Shown piece by piece: positions 22,361 through 28,233 of a DNA stretch of 28,233 nucleotides (position 1 is the first letter of the stretch; every line of letters starts with the position of its first letter). Origin of the DNA: COE1 sp036310845 (GTDB lineage: Bacteria > Bacillota > Clostridia > Lachnospirales > Lachnospiraceae). The stretch spans positions 1-28,233 of the forward strand of contig JAXJRB010000053.1 of the NCBI GenBank assembly GCA_036310845.1, read 5' to 3'. The notes beneath the pieces are model-generated. The model did no database searches and was not told where the DNA came from. It saw only the letters and a list, made by a program, of their open reading frames with translations. The position numbers and the translations under genes were made by a program.

Positions 22361-24034
22361 TTAATTTTCTCCTTTCTTATACACTTGAATATAGAATTGA
22401 TGATCTACTACAGTATCATAATAAGAGTATTTACCCCAATCCTCTGTGGAACCATTTGCATTTCTAAAATATAATACATATGGATTATTCCATATGCTCA
22501 TGTTTCCAGATAATACTTCCCTTGCAACTGTAATCTGCTCTTCTGATGGAACTCTGTCTTTTATAGCTGTATTGTTCGAAAATTGATCCGTCTGATATAT
22601 GACTTCCTCTACTGTATTAGGAAAAATATCTGCTTCTATTCTGTTTCTCACAACCTCTGCTACTGCTATCCAGCCATTTATTCCTTGCGTATTCGCTTCA
22701 TTTACTATCAGCTTTGCCACAAGTTCTATATCCTCTTTGGAGTAGATACATTCATTATTATATTTTTCATATGTAAGTGTTACGTCTATCTTATTCATAG
22801 GAGATGGCATACGCTTATATACATGAAACATTTCTGTTTCCTCTATCGTCACTGTTTTCGCCTTACTTGAACAGTGAATCCATTTTCCATCCCCAACATA
22901 TATACCTACATGATTTATACTTTCACTTTTCCCATTATGCAAGAATCCTAAATCACCCGGTACCAATTCATCATTCATGATTGGTTCAAGTGCATCCAGC
23001 ATTCCGCTTGTCGATAGTAGTTTGTCATATGTATTTTTATCATAGCCTGCTGTAATATAGCACCATTGCACAAATCCAGAACAATCCAGTCCATTCTGTT
23101 TCTTATCTTCTCCGATGCTCCACCATTTTGTATCATATCCTGGTTTGGATGCTTTACCGCCCCATTGATAAGGTACTCTTCCTATTAATGATGATGCAAC
23201 TGATATTACATGCCTTCGTAGTTCTGACACCTCTTCATTTGCCAACAATGTCTCAATATAAGCTTTCATTTTTGGAGTTATATTAATATGGTTCAGATTA
23301 AGAAGCATACTTTCTTTCAAACCTTGGCTATTAATAATGTGTTCAATTTGAACACATTTTTTTTCATATTCCTTTTGCATTTCCTGGTTATTAGCAAGTC
23401 CATATATGAAAAAGATATCTTCTGCAGTTAAGCCTGTTATAATTACTTCACCGTATTTGGTTTTGACTTTTGAAGGATTTACCTTCTCTTGCTTTCCTTT
23501 CACTATCCGATATTTTCCATCACCTAACTCTTCATACACATCAACTGTTTTCGGAGTATCGATGTATATGGTCTTAGCTTTTCTATAGATACCTTCTTCT
23601 ACTTCTTCATATGTCTGCAATTTTTTCAGTTCGTATTCTGTCATTGATGCTTCTTCTATCCTTACATTTACAAATGGTAAGGAATAGAAATCTTTAATTT
23701 CCAGCGTTTGTACATATTGTTTTGCTACTAAGTAAGCAGTTATTATATCAAGATAATCAATATTTTCATAAGGATTCTCTTGAATATAGAATGATTCCAT
23801 AGTTAAATGGTAATCATATCCATTTTTTATGCATTCTTGCTTTACATATTTTTCAGCCTTACTATATGATGTTTCTATTGCTTCTTCTAACAATTTAGAT
23901 ATTTTTTCTATATTTATCTTAACTATTTCCTGCTTTGACATATTGACTGCATATATAGGTTTATTAGTAATGATTAATACTATTACCATTAATACAGTTA
24001 ATAGTTTTATTTTTTTCCTATACGCATACGTCAT
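22361..24034 (-). CDS. Exported cell-wall hydrolase: NlpC/P60 plus SleB-like domain (557 aa)
   Basis: A signal peptide or anchor (about residues 9-29) precedes a linker of about 240 residues. The NlpC/P60 peptidase follows (about 275-400) with catalytic Cys318 (LDCSGFVQW), His375 (INHVGIYVG) and a third polar residue His387 (KWIHCSS). Residues about 430-555 resemble a SleB/CwlJ-type hydrolase (LIVNEANTQ...AVAEVVRNRI, Glu446). Two activities, peptide cleavage and glycan cleavage, could open peptidoglycan for a fibre or transfer channel. An AGGAGGAGATAA ribosome site and the shared palindromic promoter support this start. Confidence 0.9.
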   Translation of the reverse strand: MTYAYRKKIKLLTVLMVIVLIITNKPIYAVNMSKQEIVKINIEKISKLLEEAIETSYSKAEKYVKQECIKNGYDYHLTMESFYIQENPYENIDYLDIITAYLVAKQYVQTLEIKDFYSLPFVNVRIEEASMTEYELKKLQTYEEVEEGIYRKAKTIYIDTPKTVDVYEELGDGKYRIVKGKQEKVNPSKVKTKYGEVIITGLTAEDIFFIYGLANNQEMQKEYEKKCVQIEHIINSQGLKESMLLNLNHINITPKMKAYIETLLANEEVSELRRHVISVASSLIGRVPYQWGGKASKPGYDTKWWSIGEDKKQNGLDCSGFVQWCYITAGYDKNTYDKLLSTSGMLDALEPIMNDELVPGDLGFLHNGKSESINHVGIYVGDGKWIHCSSKAKTVTIEETEMFHVYKRMPSPMNKIDVTLTYEKYNNECIYSKEDIELVAKLIVNEANTQGINGWIAVAEVVRNRIEADIFPNTVEEVIYQTDQFSNNTAIKDRVPSEEQITVAREVLSGNMSIWNNPYVLYFRNANGSTEDWGKYSYYDTVVDHQFYIQVYKKGEN

Positions 24035-24061
24035 TTATCTCCTCCTGAATTATCTTTTAAT

Positions 24062-24115
24062 GGTATACTACACCATTTTATACGTTATTGTCAAGGTATG
24101 ATATACCACTATAAT
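24062..24115. promoter_or_regulatory. Divergent promoters with two operators between hydrolase operon and cassette array
   Basis: On the minus strand there is a -35 TTGACA (24089-24094), a 16-bp spacer and a weak -10 within GGTATACTACACC (24062-24074). On the plus strand there is TTGTCA (24088-24093), a 16-bp spacer and a perfect TATAAT (24110-24115). A second palindrome, GGTATGATATACC (24095-24107), fills the plus spacer. The two directions share bases of their -35 boxes, so one regulator probably controls both the pilus/hydrolase genes and transcription into the array. Confidence 0.75.
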
Positions 24116-24192
24116 AGTGATGGAGGATAGTTAGAAAATTTTCCAGTTCTTATTTGTCATAAACTAAACATAAACCACCACTCGATAAAGTC

Positions 24193-24657
24193 ATGCGTGG
24201 GATAATTTTTCTTTGCATAAACAGCAGTTTGATTGTAAAAGCTTTACAAAATAAATCTACTGAATTTGATAGTTTGAGTTCTGATTCGTCTTGCCCAGAA
24301 ATTGCCACTGCTATCGAAAATAGTAATTTAGTGAATTTTAATAGTTTTGAAGAATTATTATCTTACTCTAATACAGGTTCAACTTATAGTTTTACATACA
24401 CAGCAACAGAAACAGGATATTTATTTGCAAATATGTGGTGTAACTCTAAATCTATGACATACACGGAAACAGTTGCTGATGGTGCAAAAGTGTCAGTTTC
24501 GTTGGAAACAATAGATACAAGCAGTTGGGAAACAGCAGGAACAAATAAATTATATATGATATATATGCCAAAGGGTTCTACTACAACTATAAAATGTACA
24601 CATAATAATGGTAGCACTATGCGTATAGTTGCATCTGCTGGATTTGCAAGTAACTAA
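24193..24657 (+). CDS. Cassette 0: first adhesin-type C-terminal domain of the array (154 aa as read)
   Basis: From a weakly supported ATG (24193, no clear ribosome site) the frame reads MRGIIFLCI, then Asn-Ser-Ser encoded by the repeat at 24218-24228. About 140 residues rich in S, T, N and aromatic residues follow (for example GSTYSFTYTATETGYLFANM). This resembles a beta-sandwich tip domain of tail-fibre or adhesin type. The frame is open upstream only to 24163. The true N terminus may have been exchanged away, or the leader may be the current expression site. It is the only cassette next to a promoter and the only one with its own terminator. Confidence 0.65.
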   Translation: MRGIIFLCINSSLIVKALQNKSTEFDSLSSDSSCPEIATAIENSNLVNFNSFEELLSYSNTGSTYSFTYTATETGYLFANMWCNSKSMTYTETVADGAKVSVSLETIDTSSWETAGTNKLYMIYMPKGSTTTIKCTHNNGSTMRIVASAGFASN

Positions 24658-24708
24658 TGTTAGTAATTGATTATTAAAATTACAATTCAGCTAGTATGTT
24701 TTGCTATC

Positions 24709-24720
24709 GATAACTGCTAT
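24709..24720 (-). repeat. Inverted variant recombination site after cassette 0
   Basis: GATAACTGCTAT is the reverse complement of ATAGCAGTTATC, the core found in the inverted repeats around the recombinase. It shares AGCAGTT with the cassette repeat but is in the opposite orientation. The flanking TATCGATA is palindromic. Confidence 0.6.
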
Positions 24721-24722
24721 AT

Positions 24723-24745
24723 AGAGCCTAGAAATAGGCTCTTTT
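24723..24745 (+). terminator. Terminator after cassette 0
   Basis: AGAGCCTA/TAGGCTCT with a 4-nt loop is followed by TTTT. It ends transcripts entering from the promoter at 24088-24115 before they reach cassettes 1-6, which keeps those cassettes silent. Confidence 0.85.
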
Positions 24746-24755
24746 TCAATAACTA

Positions 24756-24992
24756 AACAGCAGTTACATCTCAGGCTATGCAACCTCTGGAAATTCTGTG
24801 GATTTAGGATTTCAACCCAAAATTATTATTATCTATGGAGAAATTAATGGTATACCTGCTTACGCTTTATATATACGCAATCGATATAATAGCGGTGTGT
24901 ATGGTTATAATGGAGACAGCAATATCAAAATAAATGTAAATGACACTACGTTTACTCCCTATAGAATAAGTGGATATTATATTGCGTACTAA
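24756..24992 (+). CDS. Cassette 1: start-less C-terminal domain (78 codons)
   Basis: It reads NSSYISGYATSGNSVDLGFQ from the repeat and contains PKIIIIYGEINGIPAYAL, a pattern like that in C-terminal receptor-binding parts of phage or surface fibres. The stop TAA comes 4 bp before the next repeat. There is no start codon or ribosome site at its head, so it can only be expressed after fusion to an upstream N-terminal region. It is the shortest cassette and of a different family from the others. Confidence 0.75.
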   Translation, partial: NSSYISGYATSGNSVDLGFQPKIIIIYGEINGIPAYALYIRNRYNSGVYGYNGDSNIKINVNDTTFTPYRISGYYIAY

Positions 24993-24998
24993 TTACTA

Positions 24999-25313
24999 AA
25001 CAGCAGTTTAGAAAATGGAACTATTGTAGTCGGCAATAGAACACATGAAGGAAGTTCTTTTGTAGATAAAACTTTCAATGTAAAAGCAGGACAGTATGTG
25101 ATATGTTCTTATGCTCAGCAAACTTGTGCAGGATGTGTTCAGAATATAGATGCAGGAGTGGATTTAATCGTTAATGCAATATATGGTGTAGCTGGTGATA
25201 CTGCAGATGGTAATGGAATGCGTAGTGGCATTCAAATTTATAAAATAACTTCTGATGGACGAATGAAAACTACTGGTTCTTGGGGAAGTGGAGTGGCTTA
25301 TATCGTTAATTAA
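24999..25313 (+). CDS. Cassette 2: start-less C-terminal domain (104 codons)
   Basis: It reads NSSLENGTIVVGNRTHEGSS and continues with FNVKAGQYVICSYAQQTCAG, a beta-sandwich-like layout with two cysteine pairs. It ends GSGVAYIVN followed by TAA, 5 bp before the next repeat. It lacks a start codon at its head; ATG codons inside have no ribosome site. The 'VKAG-x-x-V-I' strand resembles matching positions in cassettes 4 and 6, which suggests a shared fold with diverged surfaces. Confidence 0.75.
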   Translation, partial: NSSLENGTIVVGNRTHEGSSFVDKTFNVKAGQYVICSYAQQTCAGCVQNIDAGVDLIVNAIYGVAGDTADGNGMRSGIQIYKITSDGRMKTTGSWGSGVAYIVN

Positions 25314-25320
25314 ATATTTA

Positions 25321-25608
25321 AACAGCAGTACATCTATTATAGGCACATATCCTGCTTTATCAGGCAGTGTAAGTCCAGTAACTAGAAACTTTTCTGCCAA
25401 TGTAGGGCTTTGTTATATGATAGTGGGTTCTGGTTATGGAGATGGAGGAATATCTTTGTTATCTGGAGCTACGATTATTTTACAAAAAAGCGTTTCTGCC
25501 GTGTCGGGTTCAGAGCCTAATGCTGTCCAAATATTTGTAATAAAAGCAACTTCTAATACTGTAAATTTTAGCACCTATGGATGCGCAGCAATTGCTATTG
25601 AATTATAA
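25321..25608 (+). CDS. Cassette 3: start-less C-terminal domain (95 codons)
   Basis: It reads NSSTSIIGTYPALSGSVSPV and contains GLCYMIVGSGYGDGGISLL and FSTYGCAAIAIEL at the end. It is glycine/serine-rich and beta-type, without charge clusters. The stop TAA is directly followed by the next TAAACAGCAGT. There is no usable start at its head. Confidence 0.75.
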   Translation, partial: NSSTSIIGTYPALSGSVSPVTRNFSANVGLCYMIVGSGYGDGGISLLSGATIILQKSVSAVSGSEPNAVQIFVIKATSNTVNFSTYGCAAIAIEL

Positions 25609-25610
25609 TA

Positions 25611-25931
25611 AACAGCAGTTTTATTGCTGGATATTCTATCAATAGTTCGGGCGGTGGTGAACCGTTTATATGTTTCGGGTTGTTTTATAACGGTACCAAT
25701 TGGAAGTTAACGGGTATGATGCATTGGATATATAGCCAACTTGGAACAAGGGGGTGGTATGATGTTCAAATAACATGGAATCAAGCAACACTCAGTTTTG
25801 ATATTACCGCATTAAAAGATTGTTATTATTCTTATAATGTAGATATGAGTGGCAAACGAAAATTTACTAAAGGTGAAACAATATCTATATATCACAGGGA
25901 TGTATTTGATATATATTTTCAAAGTATATAA
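25611..25931 (+). CDS. Cassette 4: start-less C-terminal domain (106 codons)
   Basis: It reads NSSFIAGYSINSSGGGEPFI, is tryptophan- and tyrosine-rich, and ends KGETISIYHRDVFDIYFQSI. Here the stop codon is the TAA of the next repeat itself, read two bases out of phase with the following Asn-Ser-Ser frame. The aromatic surface suggests glycan binding (inference). No start codon or ribosome site is seen at its head. Confidence 0.75.
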   Translation, partial: NSSFIAGYSINSSGGGEPFICFGLFYNGTNWKLTGMMHWIYSQLGTRGWYDVQITWNQATLSFDITALKDCYYSYNVDMSGKRKFTKGETISIYHRDVFDIYFQSI

Positions 25932-26251
25932 ACAGCAGTTCTGCTGGCAAAGAGTATATTAATGGTTTCTCAAAATCAAAATTACTTTCCAATTTTCATA
26001 ATGGAACAACCACAATAAAATTAGGCGTAGATACAGACTTTGCATTTTTAATTTTGGTGCCACATTACACTTCTGAAGGTGGCTGTGATTACATCAGTGG
26101 ATGTACAAATAGTACATTATCACAACTAGTTCAATCCTCAGAATATTATGGATTTTACAACATCTACATATTAAGCAACGTAACAAAAGATGATAAAATT
26201 ACATTAGAAGTAAATGCCGCTCAAAATAAAGTTATTATGTTTTATAACTAA
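25931..26251 (+). CDS. Cassette 5: start-less C-terminal domain (106 codons)
   Basis: It reads NSSSAGKEYINGFSKSKLLS, with a central FAFLILVPHYTSEGGCDYIS and a final VNAAQNKVIMFYN. The stop is again the TAA of the following repeat. It is the same size as cassette 4 (320 bp repeat to repeat) but shows little residue identity to it. It is beta-rich, with two cysteines that could form a disulfide outside the cell. Confidence 0.75.
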   Translation, partial: NSSSAGKEYINGFSKSKLLSNFHNGTTTIKLGVDTDFAFLILVPHYTSEGGCDYISGCTNSTLSQLVQSSEYYGFYNIYILSNVTKDDKITLEVNAAQNKVIMFYN

Positions 26252-26568
26252 ACAGCAGTACCGCGGTTGTGTCGCCACGCCCAATTCATAATTATTCTTC
26301 ATATCAATTATGTGATGGAGCATCTAATACTCATCTTTACACTTTTATAAATGACTATGCATGCATTAGTATTAATACTACTCACAATGGAACATTTTAT
26401 TCTGGTCCACAAACCTGTATTGCCTATTTGAATGGTATTCAGATTTATAGTGCTGATGGTGATAATACATTTTATATATCAAATATAAAAAATGGAGATG
26501 TGTTAGAAATATATTGGCAATCAAGTTCCAGATGGACCCCTATTCTTACTATTAGCGCTTTTTTATAA
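26251..26568 (+). CDS. Cassette 6: last start-less C-terminal domain (105 codons)
   Basis: It reads NSSTAVVSPRPIHNYSSYQL and ends IKNGDVLEIYWQSSS... AFL. After its TAA the sequence continues ACATTTGCG, only a decayed beginning of a repeat, so the array ends here. A terminator follows at 26631. The KNGDVLEIYW strand matches the pattern in cassettes 2 and 4. Confidence 0.75.
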   Translation, partial: NSSTAVVSPRPIHNYSSYQLCDGASNTHLYTFINDYACISINTTHNGTFYSGPQTCIAYLNGIQIYSADGDNTFYISNIKNGDVLEIYWQSSSRWTPILTISAFL

Positions 26569-26630
26569 ACATTTGCGTTTAAATCAGTATACATCTAATT
26601 CGTTTTATTAAAACAAAACAAATAATATTA

Positions 26631-26666
26631 AAAGAAGTCTGCCATTATTATAGCAGACTTCTTTTT
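26631..26666 (+). terminator. Terminator at the end of the cassette array
   Basis: AAAGAAGTCTGC/GCAGACTTCTTT form a perfect 12-bp stem with a 10-nt loop, followed by TT. The right arm and loop belong to the left inverted repeat. The same arm reappears at the right edge of the window, so a matching terminator probably lies just past it. Confidence 0.85.
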
Positions 26667-26763
26667 GTGATTGATGCATTGCTGAATCATAAAATGATTT
26701 CCCGCCAGCAATATAAATATTATACCATTAATTTATTGTTTTTGTATACGATAACTGCTATTC
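26643..26763 (+). repeat. Left inverted repeat flanking the recombinase (121 bp)
   Basis: It matches the reverse complement of 28112-28233 with only about three differences (one C/T near 26677, one T/C near 26734 and a 1-bp indel in the T run near 26741). Its inner end is GTATACGATAACTGCTATTC, containing the variant recombination core. Inside is a smaller hairpin, TTGCTG...CAGCAA (26679-26711), with AATCAT-AAA-ATGATT at its top. Confidence 0.9.
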
Positions 26764-26968
26764 AATTAACCATTTATATTCCTTTTTATGTATTAGGCGG
26801 TAATTCTCGATTCTTCAATTGTCAAATATTTCATTACAAATCTGAGCCTCGCACTATAATCATTTTTATTTGCAAATTAATTTATCGTATACAATATCTT
26901 GTATTTATTTTATATTTTATAAGTATATTTTTTTATTAAAATACTTTATTACAGTATTACTATGTTTT
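26764..26968. other. Non-coding stretch inside the flanked segment, with a partial site
   Basis: This AT-rich stretch lies between the left inverted repeat and the end of the recombinase gene. TTATCGTATACAA at 26882-26894 equals 13 bases of the right inverted repeat and could be an accessory recombinase-binding site. No gene with a ribosome site is seen. Confidence 0.4.
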
Positions 26969-27973
26969 TTATGCGCAGTTTAAGACAGCTTCTCTGGCTA
27001 TTTTTGTATTAGGACGACAGTAATATCTTGATGTTGTTGAAAATGATTCATGTCCCATTAATGCTTGGATCACCTGTGTGGGCACTCCCTTATCCGATAA
27101 ATTTGTTGCAAAGTATGAGCGTATTCCGTGAATATGTATATCCTGGATGCCACATCTCTCTCCTATCAGTTTTACAACTTTTCCTATAGCAGCTTTCCCA
27201 ATCTTGGTATATGGGGCTTTCATTCGACAAAAAAGATAATCACTTATGATCCCTTTCTTTTCTCTGTCAATCAAATAATCTTGTAAATGTTTTTTTGCTC
27301 TCACTGTCATGTAACATATTCTTTGTTTATTTCCTTTTCCTGTTACAATAAAACTCCCCTCATTCCAATCAATTTCACTTATTTTAATGGTTGGTATCTC
27401 TCCTACTCGTACTCCAGAGGATACTAGTAAATCAACTAATGCAAGTTCTCTTATATTTTTACAAGCATCCCTCATACGCTCCATATCAAGTTCCGTAAAA
27501 TATCTTTTTACAATTATTTTTTCTTTAATTCTTTTTATTTTACGGCATGGATTTTTACGTATGTAATCTTCATCTTCCATCCACTGAAAAAAGGTATTAA
27601 GTACTCTTCTGTTATTATCAATTGTTGTCTTCTTATTTCCTTTCTGTTCTAAATGTAATAAAAAAAGTCGAATTACATTAGTATCAACTTTTGTTAATGG
27701 CATCCAATTAACGTAATCCATGAATTTCCCAATATCAAATTTATAGGTTTTTTCCGTATCATACGACATTCCATCAATTCTTTTACAGGCAAAAAAACAG
27801 TTAAGTATTTTGTGGTTATTTTCTAATTCCGTTGTTAATTGATTGCCTATTGTCTTTATTTCAATGTTTTGTAGCATATAACTCAATACATTTACTAATT
27901 TTTTACTTTTTTCTGTATCAAGATCATCATTCATTGCAGTAACTACTTCATTTATAAATTGTTCTTTATTCAT
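26969..27973 (-). CDS. Tyrosine recombinase (integrase/Xer/Rci type, 334 aa)
   Basis: The catalytic set is complete: Arg189 (SSGVRVGE), Lys213 (VTGKGNKQR), His282 and Arg285 (HIHGIRSYF), His308 (LMGHESFST) and Tyr317 (TTSRYY). Residues about 65-145 form the SAM-like core-binding domain; the first 60 or so residues are an extra helical region. The ATG at 27973 follows AAAGGAGG; an in-frame ATG at 28000 would lie upstream of that ribosome site. It lies alone between the 121/122-bp inverted repeats and is the obvious enzyme for moving or inverting the neighbouring cassettes. Family members cut and rejoin DNA through a covalent 3'-phosphotyrosine. Confidence 0.93.
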   Translation of the reverse strand: MNKEQFINEVVTAMNDDLDTEKSKKLVNVLSYMLQNIEIKTIGNQLTTELENNHKILNCFFACKRIDGMSYDTEKTYKFDIGKFMDYVNWMPLTKVDTNVIRLFLLHLEQKGNKKTTIDNNRRVLNTFFQWMEDEDYIRKNPCRKIKRIKEKIIVKRYFTELDMERMRDACKNIRELALVDLLVSSGVRVGEIPTIKISEIDWNEGSFIVTGKGNKQRICYMTVRAKKHLQDYLIDREKKGIISDYLFCRMKAPYTKIGKAAIGKVVKLIGERCGIQDIHIHGIRSYFATNLSDKGVPTQVIQALMGHESFSTTSRYYCRPNTKIAREAVLNCA

Positions 27974-27977
27974 ATAA

Positions 27978-28024
27978 AAATCCTCCTTTATTGTAATCAT
28001 AATAATTATAATAAAGAAGGATTT
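27978..28024 (-). promoter_or_regulatory. Hairpin that can hide the recombinase ribosome site
   Basis: In the mRNA AAATCCTTCTTTATT pairs with AATAAAGGAGGATTT over 15 positions, one of them a G-U pair, with a 17-nt loop. The second arm contains the AGGAGG Shine-Dalgarno just before the ATG at 27973. A structure this strong should keep recombinase synthesis low unless opened. Confidence 0.75.
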
Positions 28025-28111
28025 AAAATAAATTGTTAATTATTCCATTTTTATATAATCGGTACGTATTACCTATTGCTTTCATCTACTTTTCGTACTT
28101 TTTCGTTAATA

Positions 28112-28233
28112 GAATAGCAGTTATCGTATACAAAAGACAATGAATTAATGGTATAATATTTATATTGCTGGCGGGAAATCATTTTATGATTCAGCAATAC
28201 ATCAATCACAAAAAGAAGTCTGCTATAATAATG
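28112..28233 (-). repeat. Right inverted repeat flanking the recombinase (122 bp, runs to the window edge)
   Basis: It begins GAATAGCAGTTATCGTATAC, the exact reverse complement of the inner end of the left repeat. Because it is still matching at the last base of the window, it may extend further. The segment between the two inner ends (26764-28111, 1348 bp) carries only the recombinase. Confidence 0.9.

Larger units (their letters stand above)
24218..26259 (+). repeat. Seven direct copies of an 11-bp cassette repeat
   Basis: TAAACAGCAGT occurs at 24218-24228, 24754-24764, 24997-25007, 25319-25329, 25609-25619, 25929-25939 and 26249-26259. Every copy is identical and in the same direction. 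Spacing is 536, 243, 322, 290, 320 and 320 bp. The flanks are not conserved beyond a frequent following T. Bases 3-11 are always read as Asn-Ser-Ser in the cassette frame. Confidence 0.97.

Noticed and set aside
24218..26568. Array considered as a CRISPR or as a classical integron
   Set aside because: The repeats are 11 bp with spacers of 232-525 bp that encode proteins, unlike CRISPR. They have no long imperfect attC palindromes, and the recombinase shows no obvious IntI-type extra helix, so a classical integron is not supported.
26667..26939. Plus-strand open frame of 90 codons across the left inverted repeat
   Set aside because: It begins in the terminator/inverted repeat, has no ribosome site and has the composition of non-coding AT-rich DNA.
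24193..28000. Diversity-generating retroelement
   Set aside because: No reverse transcriptase, no template repeat and no adenine-specific variation are seen; the domains differ wholesale.

Overview
This is AT-rich DNA with Firmicutes-type signals: strong AGGAGG ribosome sites, TTGACA/TATAAT promoters, hairpin-plus-T terminators, a perfect CIRCE operator and lipobox lipoproteins. It looks like a member of the Clostridia, perhaps Lachnospiraceae, and probably an accessory or mobile region (inference). Nearly all genes from 148 to 24034 lie on the minus strand. No rRNA, tRNA or CRISPR was seen.

Left part (1-7823). The edge holds a hairpin and a leftward promoter resembling the left end of an IS200/IS605-type element. 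Next comes a two-gene unit, a ComEC-like metallo-beta-lactamase-fold protein and a four-helix membrane protein, behind a perfect HrcA/CIRCE heat-shock operator. Then follows a run of nine very small genes (2142-4474), several with paired cysteines and one Lar-like, whose junctions repeat almost the same stop-codon/AATTT/GAGG sequence. A few small unknown genes follow, separated by terminators and palindrome-rich gaps.

Middle part (7908-24034). This is a long minus-strand locus for an unusual Tad/type IV pilus-like machine. In transcription order it has an NlpC/P60 plus SleB-like wall hydrolase, an S1-domain protein, a CpaB/SAF-like protein, two MinD/TadZ-like proteins that lack a Walker A loop, a membrane-anchored CpaF-like ATPase and a TadB-TadC-like double platform protein. 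Three small single-helix pilin-like proteins come next, then two accessory proteins, a degenerate HNH protein with a C-terminal helix-turn-helix, and two large lipoproteins. The promoters at 24034, 20674 and 5944 share one layout: a 16-bp spacer and a palindrome (consensus GGTATAGTATACC) over the -10, which suggests one common regulator.

Right part (24062-28233). This is the outstanding feature. On the plus strand lie seven head-to-tail coding cassettes. Each begins in frame with the 11-bp repeat TAAACAGCAGT (encoding Asn-Ser-Ser) and ends with a stop codon at or just before the next repeat. Six have no start codon or ribosome site; the first has only a short, weakly supported leader. The products are different small beta-rich, tip-adhesin-like C-terminal domains. 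After the array come a terminator and a complete tyrosine recombinase gene lying between 121/122-bp inverted repeats. The inverted repeats carry a variant of the same core (ATAGCAGTTATCG), and so does a site just after cassette 0. I read this as a recombinase-driven C-terminal cassette-exchange system, in the manner of a shufflon or integron. It probably diversifies a surface or pilus-tip adhesin whose constant N-terminal gene lies outside the window or has been switched away.
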